NCBI GenBank assembly: GCA_002698985.1
Contig: PAAY01000041.1
Coordinates: 62,001 to 126,000, forward strand
DNA length: 64,000 bases
Source: Saprospirales bacterium
GTDB taxonomy: Bacteria > Bacteroidota > Bacteroidia > Chitinophagales > Saprospiraceae
Direction: 5' to 3'
Shown: piece after piece, positions 10,069-18,317 of the stretch
How the letters are laid out: each line of letters starts with the position of its first letter
How positions within the stretch are numbered: position 1 is the stretch's first letter
The notes under the pieces: generated by a model
Told to the model about the DNA's origin: nothing
What the model saw: the letters and a program-made list of their open reading frames with translations, nothing else
Databases searched by the model: none
Program-made: the position numbers and the translations under genes

Positions 10069-10132
10069 CAGCCGCCTTTGAAAAAGGGTAGATTTCAGAC
10101 CAATTTTTCATCACCGAATAAAGTAGTGAACC

Positions 10133-10576
10133 GTGAATACTTTGAGCTATAAAACAGAATCAGCTAAGAAGGAGACGGTTGAGCGCAAGTGGTATGTTGT
10201 GGATGCTGAAGGACAGACGGCCGGCCGTTTGTTTTCACGCATTGCGCATGTGCTTCGCGGTAAACACAAGCCCTCTTTCACTCCTCACGTTGACACCGGC
10301 GACTATGTGATCGTCATCAACGCTGACAAGATTCGCTTCACCGGCAACAAGCTGCAGCAGAAGGAGTACATCCGCTACACCGGATATCCCGGAGGCCAGC
10401 GCCGTGAAACTGCCGCCAACCTGCTGCAAAGAAAGCCCGAAGCCGTTATCGAAAACGGTGTGAAGGGCATGCTGCCCAAAAACAAACTGGGCCGTGCCAT
10501 GATCAAGAAGCTTTTCGTTTACGCAGGCAGCGAACACCCGCACGCTGCTCAGAAACCCGAACCATTCAACTTTTAA
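10133..10576 (+). CDS. rplM: 50S ribosomal protein L13
   Basis: 147 residues, GTG start at 10133 ([19 protein letters not shown]). L13 binds 23S rRNA early in large-subunit assembly. Family signature residues are clear: [18 protein letters not shown] (residue ~19), IARVLRGK-type [30 protein letters not shown] and the conserved [14 protein letters not shown] (residue ~118). Length is normal for the family. It is first in the operon; rpsI follows after 52 bp. The GTG start is chosen because Bacteroidota L13 proteins typically begin with an xTLSYKT segment and no ATG is available upstream. Confidence 0.98.
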   Translation: MNTLSYKTESAKKETVERKWYVVDAEGQTAGRLFSRIAHVLRGKHKPSFTPHVDTGDYVIVINADKIRFTGNKLQQKEYIRYTGYPGGQRRETAANLLQRKPEAVIENGVKGMLPKNKLGRAMIKKLFVYAGSEHPHAAQKPEPFNF

Positions 10577-10628
10577 TCATCGCTGTTGGGCCGCAGGCCC
10601 GATGCAAAACGGCTAAAGATTTTCAAAC

Positions 10629-11018
10629 ATGGAAATGATCAATACCATAGGGAGAAGAAAGGCCGCCGTAGCCAGGGTTTACCTGTCCAAGGGGACTGGT
10701 AAGGTGCTGGTAAACGGAAAGGACTACAAAGAGTACTTCCCTCAGGTGCATATCCAGGCTGCCATCATGGCTCCTTTCAAGACCGTAGGCCTGGAAGCCA
10801 ACCTCTATGACATCAAGGTCAACGTTGACGGAGGAGGTTTTAAAGGACAAGCTGAAGCAGTGCGTATGGCCATCAGCCGTGCACTCGTATTGCTGAACGC
10901 TGACTACCGCAAACCGCTCAAAGACAAGAAATACCTGACCCGTGATGCCCGTCAGGTCGAGCGTAAGAAATACGGTAAGCCCAAAGCAAGAAAGAGCTTC
11001 CAGTTCTCAAAACGTTAA
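10629..11018 (+). CDS. rpsI: 30S ribosomal protein S9
   Basis: 129 residues. S9 contacts the P-site tRNA through its basic C-terminal tail. The sequence opens IGRRKAAVARVYLSKGTGKVLVNG (the S9 signature), contains GGGFKGQAEAVRMAISRAL at residue ~74, and ends with the basic tail RQVERKKYGKPKARKSFQFSKR minus the first residues; the final S-K-R is the tRNA-contacting end. L13-S9 adjacency is near-universal. The tail shows no truncation. ATG at 10629; a second ATG two codons later would also be acceptable. Confidence 0.98.
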   Translation: MEMINTIGRRKAAVARVYLSKGTGKVLVNGKDYKEYFPQVHIQAAIMAPFKTVGLEANLYDIKVNVDGGGFKGQAEAVRMAISRALVLLNADYRKPLKDKKYLTRDARQVERKKYGKPKARKSFQFSKR

Positions 11019-11097
11019 TCCTTGTCGGTTGCGACTTTGGCGCTGGCTTCCGTCCAGGGCCGCTTAAAACTGCATCCGTACTTAACCATATAGTAAA

Positions 11098-11838
11098 ATG
11101 GCAAAACCTACTTATAAAGACCTTCTCGATGCCGGTGTACACTTCGGCCACATGCGCCGGAAGTGGAATCCCAAGATGGCTCCATACATTTTCATGGAGC
11201 GCAAAGGCATCCACATCATCGACCTGAACCGCACCCTCGAGAGCCTCGACCGTGCTGCCAACGCCATGAAGGCGATTGCCCGTTCAGGTAAGAAAATCCT
11301 CTTTGTTGCCACCAAGAAGCAGGCCCGTGAAATCGTTGCCAATGCGGCACAAAGCGTGGGCATGCCTTACGTAACCGATCGCTGGCTGGGTGGAATGTTG
11401 ACCAACTTCGCCACCATCAAGCGTTCTGTTCGCAAAATGCAGAACATCGAGCGCATGCTCAGCGGTGAGGCCGGACTGGCAATGACCAAAAAGGAAAAAC
11501 TGACCCTGGAACGCGAGCGTCAGAAATTGCTCAAGGTCCTGGGCGGTATCGAAAACATGGGCCGCCTGCCGGCTGCCATCTTCGTGGTGGACATCGTGCA
11601 CGAGCACATTGCCATTGCTGAAGCCAACAAGCTCGGCCTACGCACTTTCGCCATGGTTGACACCAACTCCGATCCTACTTTGGTTGATTTCCCGATTCCC
11701 GCCAACGATGATGCCTCAAAGTCAGTGGCTATCATCGTTAATTACCTGGCTGAAGCCGTAAAAGAAGGCCTCCAGGAGCGTGAGCAAAACAAGGAAATGG
11801 AAACTGCCAATACAGAAGAAAATTCTGCTTCGGAGTAA
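11098..11838 (+). CDS. rpsB: 30S ribosomal protein S2
   Basis: 246 residues. S2 joins late in small-subunit assembly, bridging head and body. Recognisable segments: LLDAGVHFGHMRRKWNPKM (residue ~8), IHIIDLNRTLESLD, ILFVATKKQAREIV, VTDRWLGGMLTNFATIKRS (residue ~93) and AIFVVDIVHEHIAIAEA. The C-terminus is an acidic tail (EREQNKEMETANTEENSASE), usual in Bacteroidota. It follows rpsI after 79 bp on the same strand with no terminator between, so it belongs to the rplM operon. Confidence 0.98.
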   Translation: MAKPTYKDLLDAGVHFGHMRRKWNPKMAPYIFMERKGIHIIDLNRTLESLDRAANAMKAIARSGKKILFVATKKQAREIVANAAQSVGMPYVTDRWLGGMLTNFATIKRSVRKMQNIERMLSGEAGLAMTKKEKLTLERERQKLLKVLGGIENMGRLPAAIFVVDIVHEHIAIAEANKLGLRTFAMVDTNSDPTLVDFPIPANDDASKSVAIIVNYLAEAVKEGLQEREQNKEMETANTEENSASE

Positions 11839-11904
11839 TTTTTTTCCAATTTCAAAAGATGGTTTCATCCACAACCATCTCACCATTTAACAATTCAAAA
11901 CCCA

Positions 11905-12738
11905 ATGACTACCATGTTTACAGCTGCTGATGTCAAAAAACTCCGTGAAATGACCGGAGCAGGCATGATGGACTGCAAAAAAGCCCTTCAGGAAGCAGAA
12001 GGGGATATCGATAAAGCCATTGAAATTCTTCGTAAAAAAGGTCAGAAGCTTTCTGTGAAGCGCGCTGAGCGTGAAGCCAAAGAAGGCGCCGTGATTGCCC
12101 TTGTTTCTGACGACAAGAAAAAAGGAGTGATCGTCCGCCTCAGCTGCGAGACTGACTTTGTATCCAAAAACGAAGGATTCGTTAACCTGGCTACCGAGTT
12201 TGCCAAAATTGCCCTCGAGCACTTCCCGGCTACCCTGGAAGAACTACTCGCATTGCCCTACGATGGGATCACCATCGGCGAGAAGGTGACCGAACAGGTA
12301 GGCGTTATTGGCGAGAAGATTGAACTTGCTGCCTACGAGCGCCTCGAGGCCGAAATGGTTTGCCCTTACATCCACATGGGTAACCGTGCCGGTGTTCTCG
12401 TTGGTTTGAACAAAGCCAATGACGATTTCTTCGAAGCCGGCCGTTCAGTGGCCATGCAGGTTGCTGCCATGCGCCCGGTTGCCGTTGACAAAGACGATGT
12501 TCCTTCAGATGTCGTTGAGAAAGAAATCGAAATCGGAAAAGAGCAGGCCCGTCAGGAAGGCAAGCCCGAGCAGATCATCGAAAAGATCGCCCTGGGTAAG
12601 CTCAACAAGTTCTACCAGGAAAACACCCTGCTGAACCAGGCCTTTGTCAGAGACAACAAAATGACCGTAAGGGAATACTTGCAGTCACTCGACAAAGACC
12701 TCACTGTTACGGGTTTCAAACACATAGAGCTGGGATAA
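11905..12738 (+). CDS. tsf: Translation elongation factor Ts
   Basis: 277 residues. EF-Ts is the guanine-nucleotide exchange factor that regenerates EF-Tu-GTP. The N-terminal module VKKLREMTGAGMMDCKKAL (residue ~11) is the diagnostic first signature and CETDFVSKNEGFVNLATEFA (residue ~77) the second, including the TDFV motif that reaches EF-Tu. ATG 11905 is used; an in-frame ATG three codons later (MFTAADVKKLR) is equally plausible. A strong terminator 15 bases downstream closes the operon. Confidence 0.98.
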   Translation: MTTMFTAADVKKLREMTGAGMMDCKKALQEAEGDIDKAIEILRKKGQKLSVKRAEREAKEGAVIALVSDDKKKGVIVRLSCETDFVSKNEGFVNLATEFAKIALEHFPATLEELLALPYDGITIGEKVTEQVGVIGEKIELAAYERLEAEMVCPYIHMGNRAGVLVGLNKANDDFFEAGRSVAMQVAAMRPVAVDKDDVPSDVVEKEIEIGKEQARQEGKPEQIIEKIALGKLNKFYQENTLLNQAFVRDNKMTVREYLQSLDKDLTVTGFKHIELG

Positions 12739-12753
12739 TTTCCCAATGACGAT

Positions 12754-12787
12754 AAAGGCGAATTAAGCAATTAATTCGCCTTTTTTT
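12754..12787 (+). terminator. Rho-independent terminator after tsf
   Basis: A perfect 13-bp stem (AAAGGCGAATTAA with its complement) around the loop GCAA, running into seven T. This ends the rplM-rpsI-rpsB-tsf transcript, and the pyrH promoter begins inside its T run. Confidence 0.93.
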
Positions 12788-12814
12788 GTGTCCTCTCCAA
12801 TCGCATTACCTTTA
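12785..12814 (+). promoter_or_regulatory. Candidate pyrH promoter
   Basis: TTTG at 12785-12788, an 18-base spacer, then TACCTTTA at 12807-12814 (one base off TAnnTTTG). Start site about 20 bases before the pyrH ATG. It overlaps the tail of the tsf terminator, so pyrH is probably transcribed separately from the ribosomal genes. Confidence 0.6.
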
Positions 12815-12834
12815 TCGCACAAAAGCACGATCAG

Positions 12835-13548
12835 ATGGCCGTCAAATACAAGCGCATTCTTTTAAAACTCAGTGGTGAGAGTTTGATGGGTTCACAAAAG
12901 TTTGGTATTGACTCTGCAATGCTCGAACACTATTCCGAGCAAATCAAAGAACTCGTAGAACTGGGCGTGGAAGTGGCCATCGTGCTTGGCGGAGGCAACA
13001 TCTTCAGAGGCCTCCAGGCTGAAAAATCTGGCATCGAAAGGGTACAGGGTGACTACATGGGCATGCTGGCCACCGTGATCAACAGCATGGCGCTGCAAAG
13101 TACGCTGGAGGGTAAGGGAGTATATACCCGCCTGATCTCTGCCATTGAAATGAAGCAGATTGCAGAGCCCTACATCCGCCGGCGGGCCATCCGCCACCTG
13201 GAAAAGGGACGGGTGGTCATCTTCTCTGCCGGAACGGGCAGCCCTTATTTCACCACCGATTCTGCGGCAGCACTTCGTGCCAGTGAAATCGATGCCGATG
13301 TGATCCTCAAGGGCACCCGGGTAGATGGCATATACACAGCCGACCCCGAAAAAGATCCGGAAGCCACCAAATTCGACCACCTCACCTTTGCCAGTGTCAT
13401 CTCATTGGGTCTTGCTGTGATGGACATGACGGCCTTTACCCTCTGCAAAGAGAACAACATTCCCATCATCGTTTTCGACATCAACGAAACGGGTAATCTG
13501 ACTAAAATCGTCCAGGGGGAAAAAGTAGGCACCCTGGTTGAAGGCTGA
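12835..13548 (+). CDS. pyrH: Uridylate kinase (UMP kinase)
   Basis: 237 residues; phosphorylates UMP to UDP in pyrimidine synthesis as a cytoplasmic hexamer. Amino-acid kinase fold: [14 protein letters not shown] (residue ~5, phosphate loop), [11 protein letters not shown] (residue ~50), [15 protein letters not shown] (residue ~72), [22 protein letters not shown] (residue ~130; the UMP/ATP-binding GTGxPxFTTD motif) and [15 protein letters not shown]. Length is normal. In many bacteria frr follows pyrH; here the next gene is comF on the opposite strand, 6 bp away, so frr is elsewhere. Confidence 0.98.
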   Translation: MAVKYKRILLKLSGESLMGSQKFGIDSAMLEHYSEQIKELVELGVEVAIVLGGGNIFRGLQAEKSGIERVQGDYMGMLATVINSMALQSTLEGKGVYTRLISAIEMKQIAEPYIRRRAIRHLEKGRVVIFSAGTGSPYFTTDSAAALRASEIDADVILKGTRVDGIYTADPEKDPEATKFDHLTFASVISLGLAVMDMTAFTLCKENNIPIIVFDINETGNLTKIVQGEKVGTLVEG

Positions 13549-13554
13549 TCCCTT

Positions 13555-14268
13555 TTAAAAATGGCTGGCGATAGCGATGGTGGCCATGCTAACTTTCGTT
13601 CCGGCTACTTCCAGAATCTTCAATGCGCAGGCTTCAAGGGTACTGCCGGTGGTCATCACATCATCAACCAGCAGAACATGCTTCCCGGCCAACTGCTCCC
13701 TTTGGCGCACCTCAAAGACATCTCTGACATTTTCCAGCCGCTCGATCCTGGACTTCCGCGTCTGTGTCTCCGTGTAAGCAGACCGGAACAGGGCTTTGGG
13801 CAAGTGCTCAATCCCCATGGCTGAGGCCAGACCACTGCCAAACATGGCGCTTTGGTTATAGCCCCTCATCCATTCTTTTCGCTCGTGCAACGGAACCGGC
13901 ACGATGACATCGGGTTTTCCGAAGGCCCTGCTGGCTTTCAGCAACCAGCCTAGTTTCCGCCCGAGTTCCACCCCGATTTTCCATTGGCCATTGTACTTGA
14001 GGTTGTGAAGCAGGTGCTGCACGCGGCTGTCTTTTGTGAACAAAAACAGCGCTGCGCCTGAATGCAAAGGCAGCCGGCCCCAAAAGCGAATGGTGAATGG
14101 ATTCTCTTTCTGCAAATGGTAGTTCAGCAAGGGCAGGGTGCTGTTGCACCTCACACAGAGGACATCTCCACGAGCGGGAATGCTGGACTCGCAGGCAAGG
14201 CATTGTTCGGGATAAAAAAAGTGAAGAAAGCCATCAGAGGCATGCGGGAGGGTGTGTGTTGTTCTCAT
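13555..14268 (-). CDS. comF: ComF-family amidophosphoribosyltransferase-like protein
   Basis: 237 residues from ATG 14268 (MRTTHTLPHASDGFLHFFYP). ComF proteins aid DNA uptake in competent bacteria and combine a zinc-ribbon with a type-I phosphoribosyltransferase fold. Here CLACESSIPARGDVLCVRC (residues ~22-40) gives the C-x2-C...C-x2-C zinc knuckle, LKYNGQWKIGVELGRKL is the typical inner motif, VPVPLHERKEWMRGYNQSA (residue ~122) and TRKSRIERLENVRDVF are family hallmarks, and VLLVDDVMTTGSTLEAC (residue ~200) is the PRPP-binding loop. It converges with pyrH with only 6 bp between stops. Confidence 0.92.
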   Translation of the reverse strand: MRTTHTLPHASDGFLHFFYPEQCLACESSIPARGDVLCVRCNSTLPLLNYHLQKENPFTIRFWGRLPLHSGAALFLFTKDSRVQHLLHNLKYNGQWKIGVELGRKLGWLLKASRAFGKPDVIVPVPLHERKEWMRGYNQSAMFGSGLASAMGIEHLPKALFRSAYTETQTRKSRIERLENVRDVFEVRQREQLAGKHVLLVDDVMTTGSTLEACALKILEVAGTKVSMATIAIASHF

Positions 14269-14587
14269 AGTATTTTCGGGTTTGGTTCCGTAAAATACTG
14301 TTATCCACATCGCTGCGCAAGGCTCAGGTTACATTTTTATTTGATGTATAAGGCTTTGTTTATTTCCGAGTTTCTGGCAGCATCAGGCTGGGAAGGTTCA
14401 CGCTCTTGATTTGGAAAGCCTACAGAATGCCCCTAACGAAAAACGTCTGCCTCGCAAAAGCAAGACAGACGCATCAAAACAAAACGAAAAACCAACTTTA
14501 AACAAGTCTCTTTATGGCTGAATAACCCAATGAAAAATCCAAATGTTGCAGGTTGACTGTTAAGGATTTTTTAAATACTTCAAAGGG
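14269..14587. other. 319-bp intergenic region between htrA and comF
   Basis: Holds the htrA terminator (14439-14472) and the comF promoter region. No exact TAnnTTTG was found ahead of comF and no gene was recognised. Confidence 0.6.
14439..14472 (-). terminator. Terminator downstream of htrA
   Basis: Read on the minus strand, CGTCTGTCTTGC pairs with GCGAGGCAGACG (two G-T pairs) around TTTT, followed by five T. It lies about 115 bases past the htrA stop. Confidence 0.78.
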
Positions 14588-15751
14588 TCAATTAGCTGCT
14601 TTCAATCTTACCAGAATGGTCTTCAAATCGCCATTCCGGTTCACTGTGAGGTTTACAGTATCTCCGGCTTTCAAGCCACCTACCACCTCCAAAAGATCCG
14701 GTGTGGCCCTCACTTGTTTCCCATTTGCTTCAACAATCACATCGTTGGGAAGGATGCCGGCATACTGGGCTGCGCCACCATCCACAACGCTATCAACAAG
14801 AACACCCTGATTGATGCCAAGGTTGAGTTCTTTGGCGGTTTCACTATCCAAATCGGCAATGTTTATGCCGAGGAAACCGCGCTCATAACTTCCGTTTTGG
14901 ATGATATCGTCAACGATCTTTCGGGCCAGGTTGATGGGAATGGCGAAGGAGTAGCCTTCGTAATAACCTGTTTTCGTCGCAATGGCGGTGTTGATCCCCA
15001 ACAGCCTGCCCTGTGCATCCACCAGTGCACCGCCGCTGTTGCCGGGATTGACAGCGGCATCTGTCTGAATGAAGCTTTCGATCGGCGCCTGACCACGGAT
15101 GATGTTGAGGTCACGGCCTTTGGCGCTGATGATGCCGGCGGTAACCGTGGAGTTCAATTCCAGGGGATTGCCGATGGCCAACACCCACTGCCCCACCAGT
15201 GCTTCGTCGGAATCTGCCAGGCGGAGGGTGGGCAGGTTGCTGGCACTGATCTTCAATACTGCCAGATCGCCATCGGGATAAGTGCCAACCACCTCGGCTT
15301 TGAAAACGCGGTTGTCCATGGTGGTAACCTCTATCTCGGTGGCGTCGGCAATGACGTGGTTGTTGGTAACGATGTATCCGTCAGAGGTGTAGATCACTCC
15401 CGAGCCCGTTCCGGAACGGGGCTGGTTGAAGCCGAAAAAAGGATTGCCCCACATGTCATCTCCCCCAAAAAACTGCGACCAGGGGTCATTGCTGTTGTTG
15501 TTCCGGGAAGGCGCAATGGTTGATTTGATGTGTACCACCGCTGGGCTGGCTTCGGCAGCTGCTTCGGTGAAATCGAAAGGCACGTTGAAACCGCCGCCCG
15601 GGGGCTCGTTGACGTGGTTCACCAGGCGCACAGGAACCTGCTCCGACACTTCGGGAGACGAAGAAAATTGAGGAAGGAAAGTCAAAAATGCAATCATGGT
15701 AATGATGCTTCCGGCAGCTCCGGCACCGATGAGTTCGAAATACTTTTTCAT
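14588..15751 (-). CDS. degP: HtrA/DegP-type periplasmic serine protease with PDZ domain
   Basis: 387 residues from ATG 15751 (MKKYFELIGAGAAGSIITM); upstream in-frame ATG/TTG codons would only add a non-hydrophobic leader. An N-terminal signal-anchor precedes a trypsin-like domain with all three catalytic residues visible: His in GYIVTNNHVIADA (~residue 128), Asp in YPDGDLAVLKI (~160) and Ser in DAAVNPGNSGGALVD (~235). A single PDZ domain follows (RGFLGINIADLDSE ... GILPNDVIVEANGKQV). Envelope quality-control protease/chaperone, probably stress-induced. With one PDZ it resembles DegS in layout, but the long Q-linker and context do not distinguish DegP from DegS-like roles. A terminator follows. 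Confidence 0.93.
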   Translation of the reverse strand: MKKYFELIGAGAAGSIITMIAFLTFLPQFSSSPEVSEQVPVRLVNHVNEPPGGGFNVPFDFTEAAAEASPAVVHIKSTIAPSRNNNSNDPWSQFFGGDDMWGNPFFGFNQPRSGTGSGVIYTSDGYIVTNNHVIADATEIEVTTMDNRVFKAEVVGTYPDGDLAVLKISASNLPTLRLADSDEALVGQWVLAIGNPLELNSTVTAGIISAKGRDLNIIRGQAPIESFIQTDAAVNPGNSGGALVDAQGRLLGINTAIATKTGYYEGYSFAIPINLARKIVDDIIQNGSYERGFLGINIADLDSETAKELNLGINQGVLVDSVVDGGAAQYAGILPNDVIVEANGKQVRATPDLLEVVGGLKAGDTVNLTVNRNGDLKTILVRLKAAN

Positions 15752-15890
15752 CTTCAAAAAAATTATCTGGTGATTGACCTGTAAAGGGTTAGAATGATTC
15801 TTGCTTATTTTGAGCAAAAGAAACGGCCAAACGCCTGCAAAGATTTTCAGCCGGGAGGTTTAACCTCAGATTAACGACGAACCTTTCCAG

Positions 15891-15898
15891 TACATTTG
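15891..15898 (+). promoter_or_regulatory. Candidate -7 element TACATTTG just ahead of the HD-domain gene
   Basis: Exact TAnnTTTG, three bases before the GTG start at 15902, with no TTG at the -33 position. If functional the mRNA would start about at the start codon (leaderless); otherwise it is a chance match. Confidence 0.35.
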
Positions 15899-15901
15899 AT
15901 C

Positions 15902-16498
15902 GTGAACATACCAACGACATTGAACACCTTCTCACAACCCCTTGATTTCACAAAGCTCATCGATCCCGTGAATGACCTGGAGCGTGAGTTGCTTGCGCTG
16001 CCGGAGTTTCAGCGTGGTTACAACTGGGGCAAACCACGATTCGGGCATCCGGAAGGGCTGGTTGGCTTGCATGTGATCGAGGTGCTCAAAAACATCGATG
16101 ATTTACCTTTTGACAACGATTTCCTGGAAGACCTTCGCCTCATTGCCATTGCCCACGACACCTTCAAGTACAAGGAGTTTGAGTTGTTGAAAAACGGAAA
16201 ACCCAAAATCCACCACGGCCTCATTGCCCGGCGGTTTCTGGAAGATTACATTTTTGACGAAAAATTGTTGGACATCATTGAAAGGCATGACGAGGCTTTT
16301 CACATCTGGAGAACCCACCACGTTTTCAACAATCCTGAACTCGCTGCCAAAAAACTCGATGCGCTTGCTTCTGACTATACTCTGCACCACGACCTGTATT
16401 GCAATTTTTTCAGAGTTGATACCTATACCGGCGATAAACTCCAGGCCCCTTTCCTTTGGTTTCAGCAGGAGATGGAGTTCCGCGGCATCGAATTCTGA
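15902..16498 (+). CDS. HD-domain family protein (predicted metal-dependent phosphohydrolase)
   Basis: 198 residues if started at GTG 15902 (VNIPTTLNTFSQPLDFTK); a TTG two codons earlier is possible. HD-type residues: GLVGLHVIEVLKNI (residue ~55), then DLRLIAIAHDTFKYKEF (the HD pair, ~82), KIHHGLIARRFLEDYI (~102) and DIIERHDEAFHIWR (~125), giving the spaced His/Asp ligands expected of a divalent-metal HD phosphohydrolase. Substrate unknown. It stands as a single gene between htrA (divergent) and the DUF4837 lipoprotein, which has its own -7 element. Confidence 0.78.
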   Translation: MNIPTTLNTFSQPLDFTKLIDPVNDLERELLALPEFQRGYNWGKPRFGHPEGLVGLHVIEVLKNIDDLPFDNDFLEDLRLIAIAHDTFKYKEFELLKNGKPKIHHGLIARRFLEDYIFDEKLLDIIERHDEAFHIWRTHHVFNNPELAAKKLDALASDYTLHHDLYCNFFRVDTYTGDKLQAPFLWFQQEMEFRGIEF

Positions 16499-16589
16499 GA
16501 CAGGTCAATCAAACAACCGCCTTCATCGCACCAAAACCCGGGCATAGGGCATCTGGTTCATGCCGCTGAATTTGTGGGTGTTGATTTTC

Positions 16590-16597
16590 TAAATTTG
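16590..16597 (+). promoter_or_regulatory. Candidate -7 element TAAATTTG for the DUF4837 gene
   Basis: Exact TAnnTTTG, 14 bases before the ATG at 16612. The nearest TTTG upstream (16571-16574) is only 15 bases away, so the -33 box is weak. Confidence 0.5.
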
Positions 16598-16611
16598 CAA
16601 AAAAGAGCCTG

Positions 16612-17730
16612 ATGGATAAAATCATAAAGATCGTCCTGTTTCTGACGGTGATTCTAAGTGCCTGCACTTCTGACAAAAAGGACCACCCATTGAAGAAAGG
16701 GGGCATCGAAACCTACGCCTTTGGGAAGGTCAACCAAATCCTGGTCGTATCTGACTCCTCCCTCTGGACCGGCCCTGTGGGAGATACTTTCTTCTACTAT
16801 TTCGCCGGGCCATACATCCTGACGCCCCAGCCGGAGGCCATTTTCGACATTACCCACTTCACTCCGCAAGCCTTTTCCAAGAGGGGCTCCCGAAAAGAAT
16901 TCAGGATGATCCTGCTGGTGGCTGACATGAACGATCCTGACGAGGCCACTGCCCGCATGATCAGAAACGACCTGGGAGAACAAAAGCTGGAACAGATTAG
17001 GCGAGACAAAGGCTGTTCGGTTGTCGTAGGCAAAGACAAATGGGCAAAGAACCAGACCATTTTCTATGTGGTCGGTTTTGGGGAAGATAAACTGGCTGAT
17101 TGCATCGCCTCGCACTTCCCCGTCGTTGCGAAGCGAATCAATGAGGAAGACAAAGAAATAATTGAAGCCACCGTTTACCAGGCTGACCTGAACTACGACC
17201 TGAAAGCCGAAGTGCTGGGACAATTGGGGCTGGAATTGCGCGTACCGGGTGATTTCAAAAAGGCCAAGAACAACACGCAACTCGACGCCATCTGGCTCAG
17301 AAGGGACGTGCGTGATGCACACATCGGAATCATTGTACACAAGAGACCCTACACCAGTAAAAAACAGCTCTCGAAAGCCGGGATGAAAGAGATCATCAAC
17401 GAACTGGGAACCATGGTCAGTTCCTGGATAGTTGATTCAAAAATGCGGGTGGACGACGTGAACCTGCCAATGTTCATTGAAACAACCTCCCTCGACAACA
17501 AATACGCCGTAGTTGGCAGAGGCATCTGGGAAATGGACAACGATTTCAAAGGGGGGCCTTTTGTCTGTTATGAAATTCTGGATGAGAAAAACGGCCAGCT
17601 GTATGTGCTTTACGGCTATGTCTTTGCTCCCGGCGAGGACAAACGCAACTACCTGCAGGAAGTAGAACACATCATCAGAACAGCAAAAATTCCGGAATTA
17701 CCGAAAGCGGTGGAAGCGCAGGATCAATAA
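16612..17730 (+). CDS. DUF4837-family lipoprotein
   Basis: 372 residues. Signal peptide with lipobox LSAC (MDKIIKIVLFLTVILSACTS). The mature part matches the Bacteroidota DUF4837 family: VNQILVVSDSSLWTGPVGDTFF (residue ~43), GPYILTPQPEAIFDITHFTP, FRMILLVADMND, VKMxVPxDFKKAKN-type LRVPGDFKKAKNN (~210), WLRRDVRDAHIGIIVHKRPY, and the closing LYGYVFAPGEDKRNYLQEVEHIIRTAK. Function is unknown; the family is an abundant envelope lipoprotein found next to varied genes. Here it converges with the DUF3299-like gene, leaving only 2 bp between stops. Confidence 0.9.
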   Translation: MDKIIKIVLFLTVILSACTSDKKDHPLKKGGIETYAFGKVNQILVVSDSSLWTGPVGDTFFYYFAGPYILTPQPEAIFDITHFTPQAFSKRGSRKEFRMILLVADMNDPDEATARMIRNDLGEQKLEQIRRDKGCSVVVGKDKWAKNQTIFYVVGFGEDKLADCIASHFPVVAKRINEEDKEIIEATVYQADLNYDLKAEVLGQLGLELRVPGDFKKAKNNTQLDAIWLRRDVRDAHIGIIVHKRPYTSKKQLSKAGMKEIINELGTMVSSWIVDSKMRVDDVNLPMFIETTSLDNKYAVVGRGIWEMDNDFKGGPFVCYEILDEKNGQLYVLYGYVFAPGEDKRNYLQEVEHIIRTAKIPELPKAVEAQDQ

Positions 17731-17732
17731 GC

Positions 17733-18173
17733 TCACTCCACCAATTCCGCGTCGCGCAGGGCGTACATCAGCCGGTTGATATCGGTGGCGTTCAGCTCCA
17801 GCCGGCCTTTCAACTTGATGGGATCAGCAGTGTAGGGAACGGGCTTTTTCGCCACTATTTCCATCACCGTTTCTGGGCCGGCACCTCCGCAAAAAAAGCA
17901 CATGTTGTATGGGTAGGCAGAAAAGATGAATTCCTTGTGGCTCTTGTAACCTTCCACGGGAATAATGTAGCCCTGTATGACCACCTCCTTTCCTTCCAGC
18001 TTTTTGATGTCATCGCTGAAAACAGGCACATCTACTTTGAAGCCCAGCATCTCGTCGTATTGCTTCTTGTAGGTGAGTTTTGACAGGGTTTTCCAGACAT
18101 TGTCTTGTGCCCGGAGGTCATTGTTTGCGAAGAAAATAAAAGCGGAGAGTAACAAGGAAAAGGCTTTGTTCAT
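17733..18173 (-). CDS. Small secreted protein, DUF3299-like
   Basis: 146 residues from ATG 18173 (MNKAFSLLLSAFIFFANN), signal peptide cleaved about residue 22 (LRAQ). The mature part reads as a small OB-like domain: FKVDVPVFSDDIKKLEGKEV, VIQGYIIPVEGY, then a Cys pair in YNMCFFCGGAGPETVMEI (residue ~95), VKLKGRLELN-type IKLKGRLELNATDINRLMYAL. This pattern (GYxxP, Cys-x2-Cys with a Gly-rich turn) is reminiscent of DUF3299/YtfJ-like periplasmic proteins, sometimes linked to copper or heme handling; that link is inference. Single gene with a -7 element at 18210. Confidence 0.65.
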   Translation of the reverse strand: MNKAFSLLLSAFIFFANNDLRAQDNVWKTLSKLTYKKQYDEMLGFKVDVPVFSDDIKKLEGKEVVIQGYIIPVEGYKSHKEFIFSAYPYNMCFFCGGAGPETVMEIVAKKPVPYTADPIKLKGRLELNATDINRLMYALRDAELVE

Positions 18174-18209
18174 TGTTTGGACGCTTATTGAACGAATGGT
18201 TGATGGTGG

Positions 18210-18217
18210 CAAAAATA
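18210..18217 (-). promoter_or_regulatory. Candidate -7 element TATTTTTG
   Basis: Minus-strand TAnnTTTG match 37 bases before the ATG of the DUF3299-like gene. A TTG lies 14 bases further up, shorter than the usual 19. Confidence 0.4.
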
Positions 18218-18317
18218 CCGACCCTGCGTAACAACGGCCACCCCCCAGATGTTTTGAAAGTCCTAAAATAAACCACTGAAGATCATCTGTGCCCGTGGCA
18301 CAACAGCCTAACCCCGC

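Noticed and set aside
10069-10132. A ribosomal-protein leader riboregulator before rplM
   Set aside because: The leader is only about 60 bases, and no convincing stem was found by eye; it would need covariance-model search.
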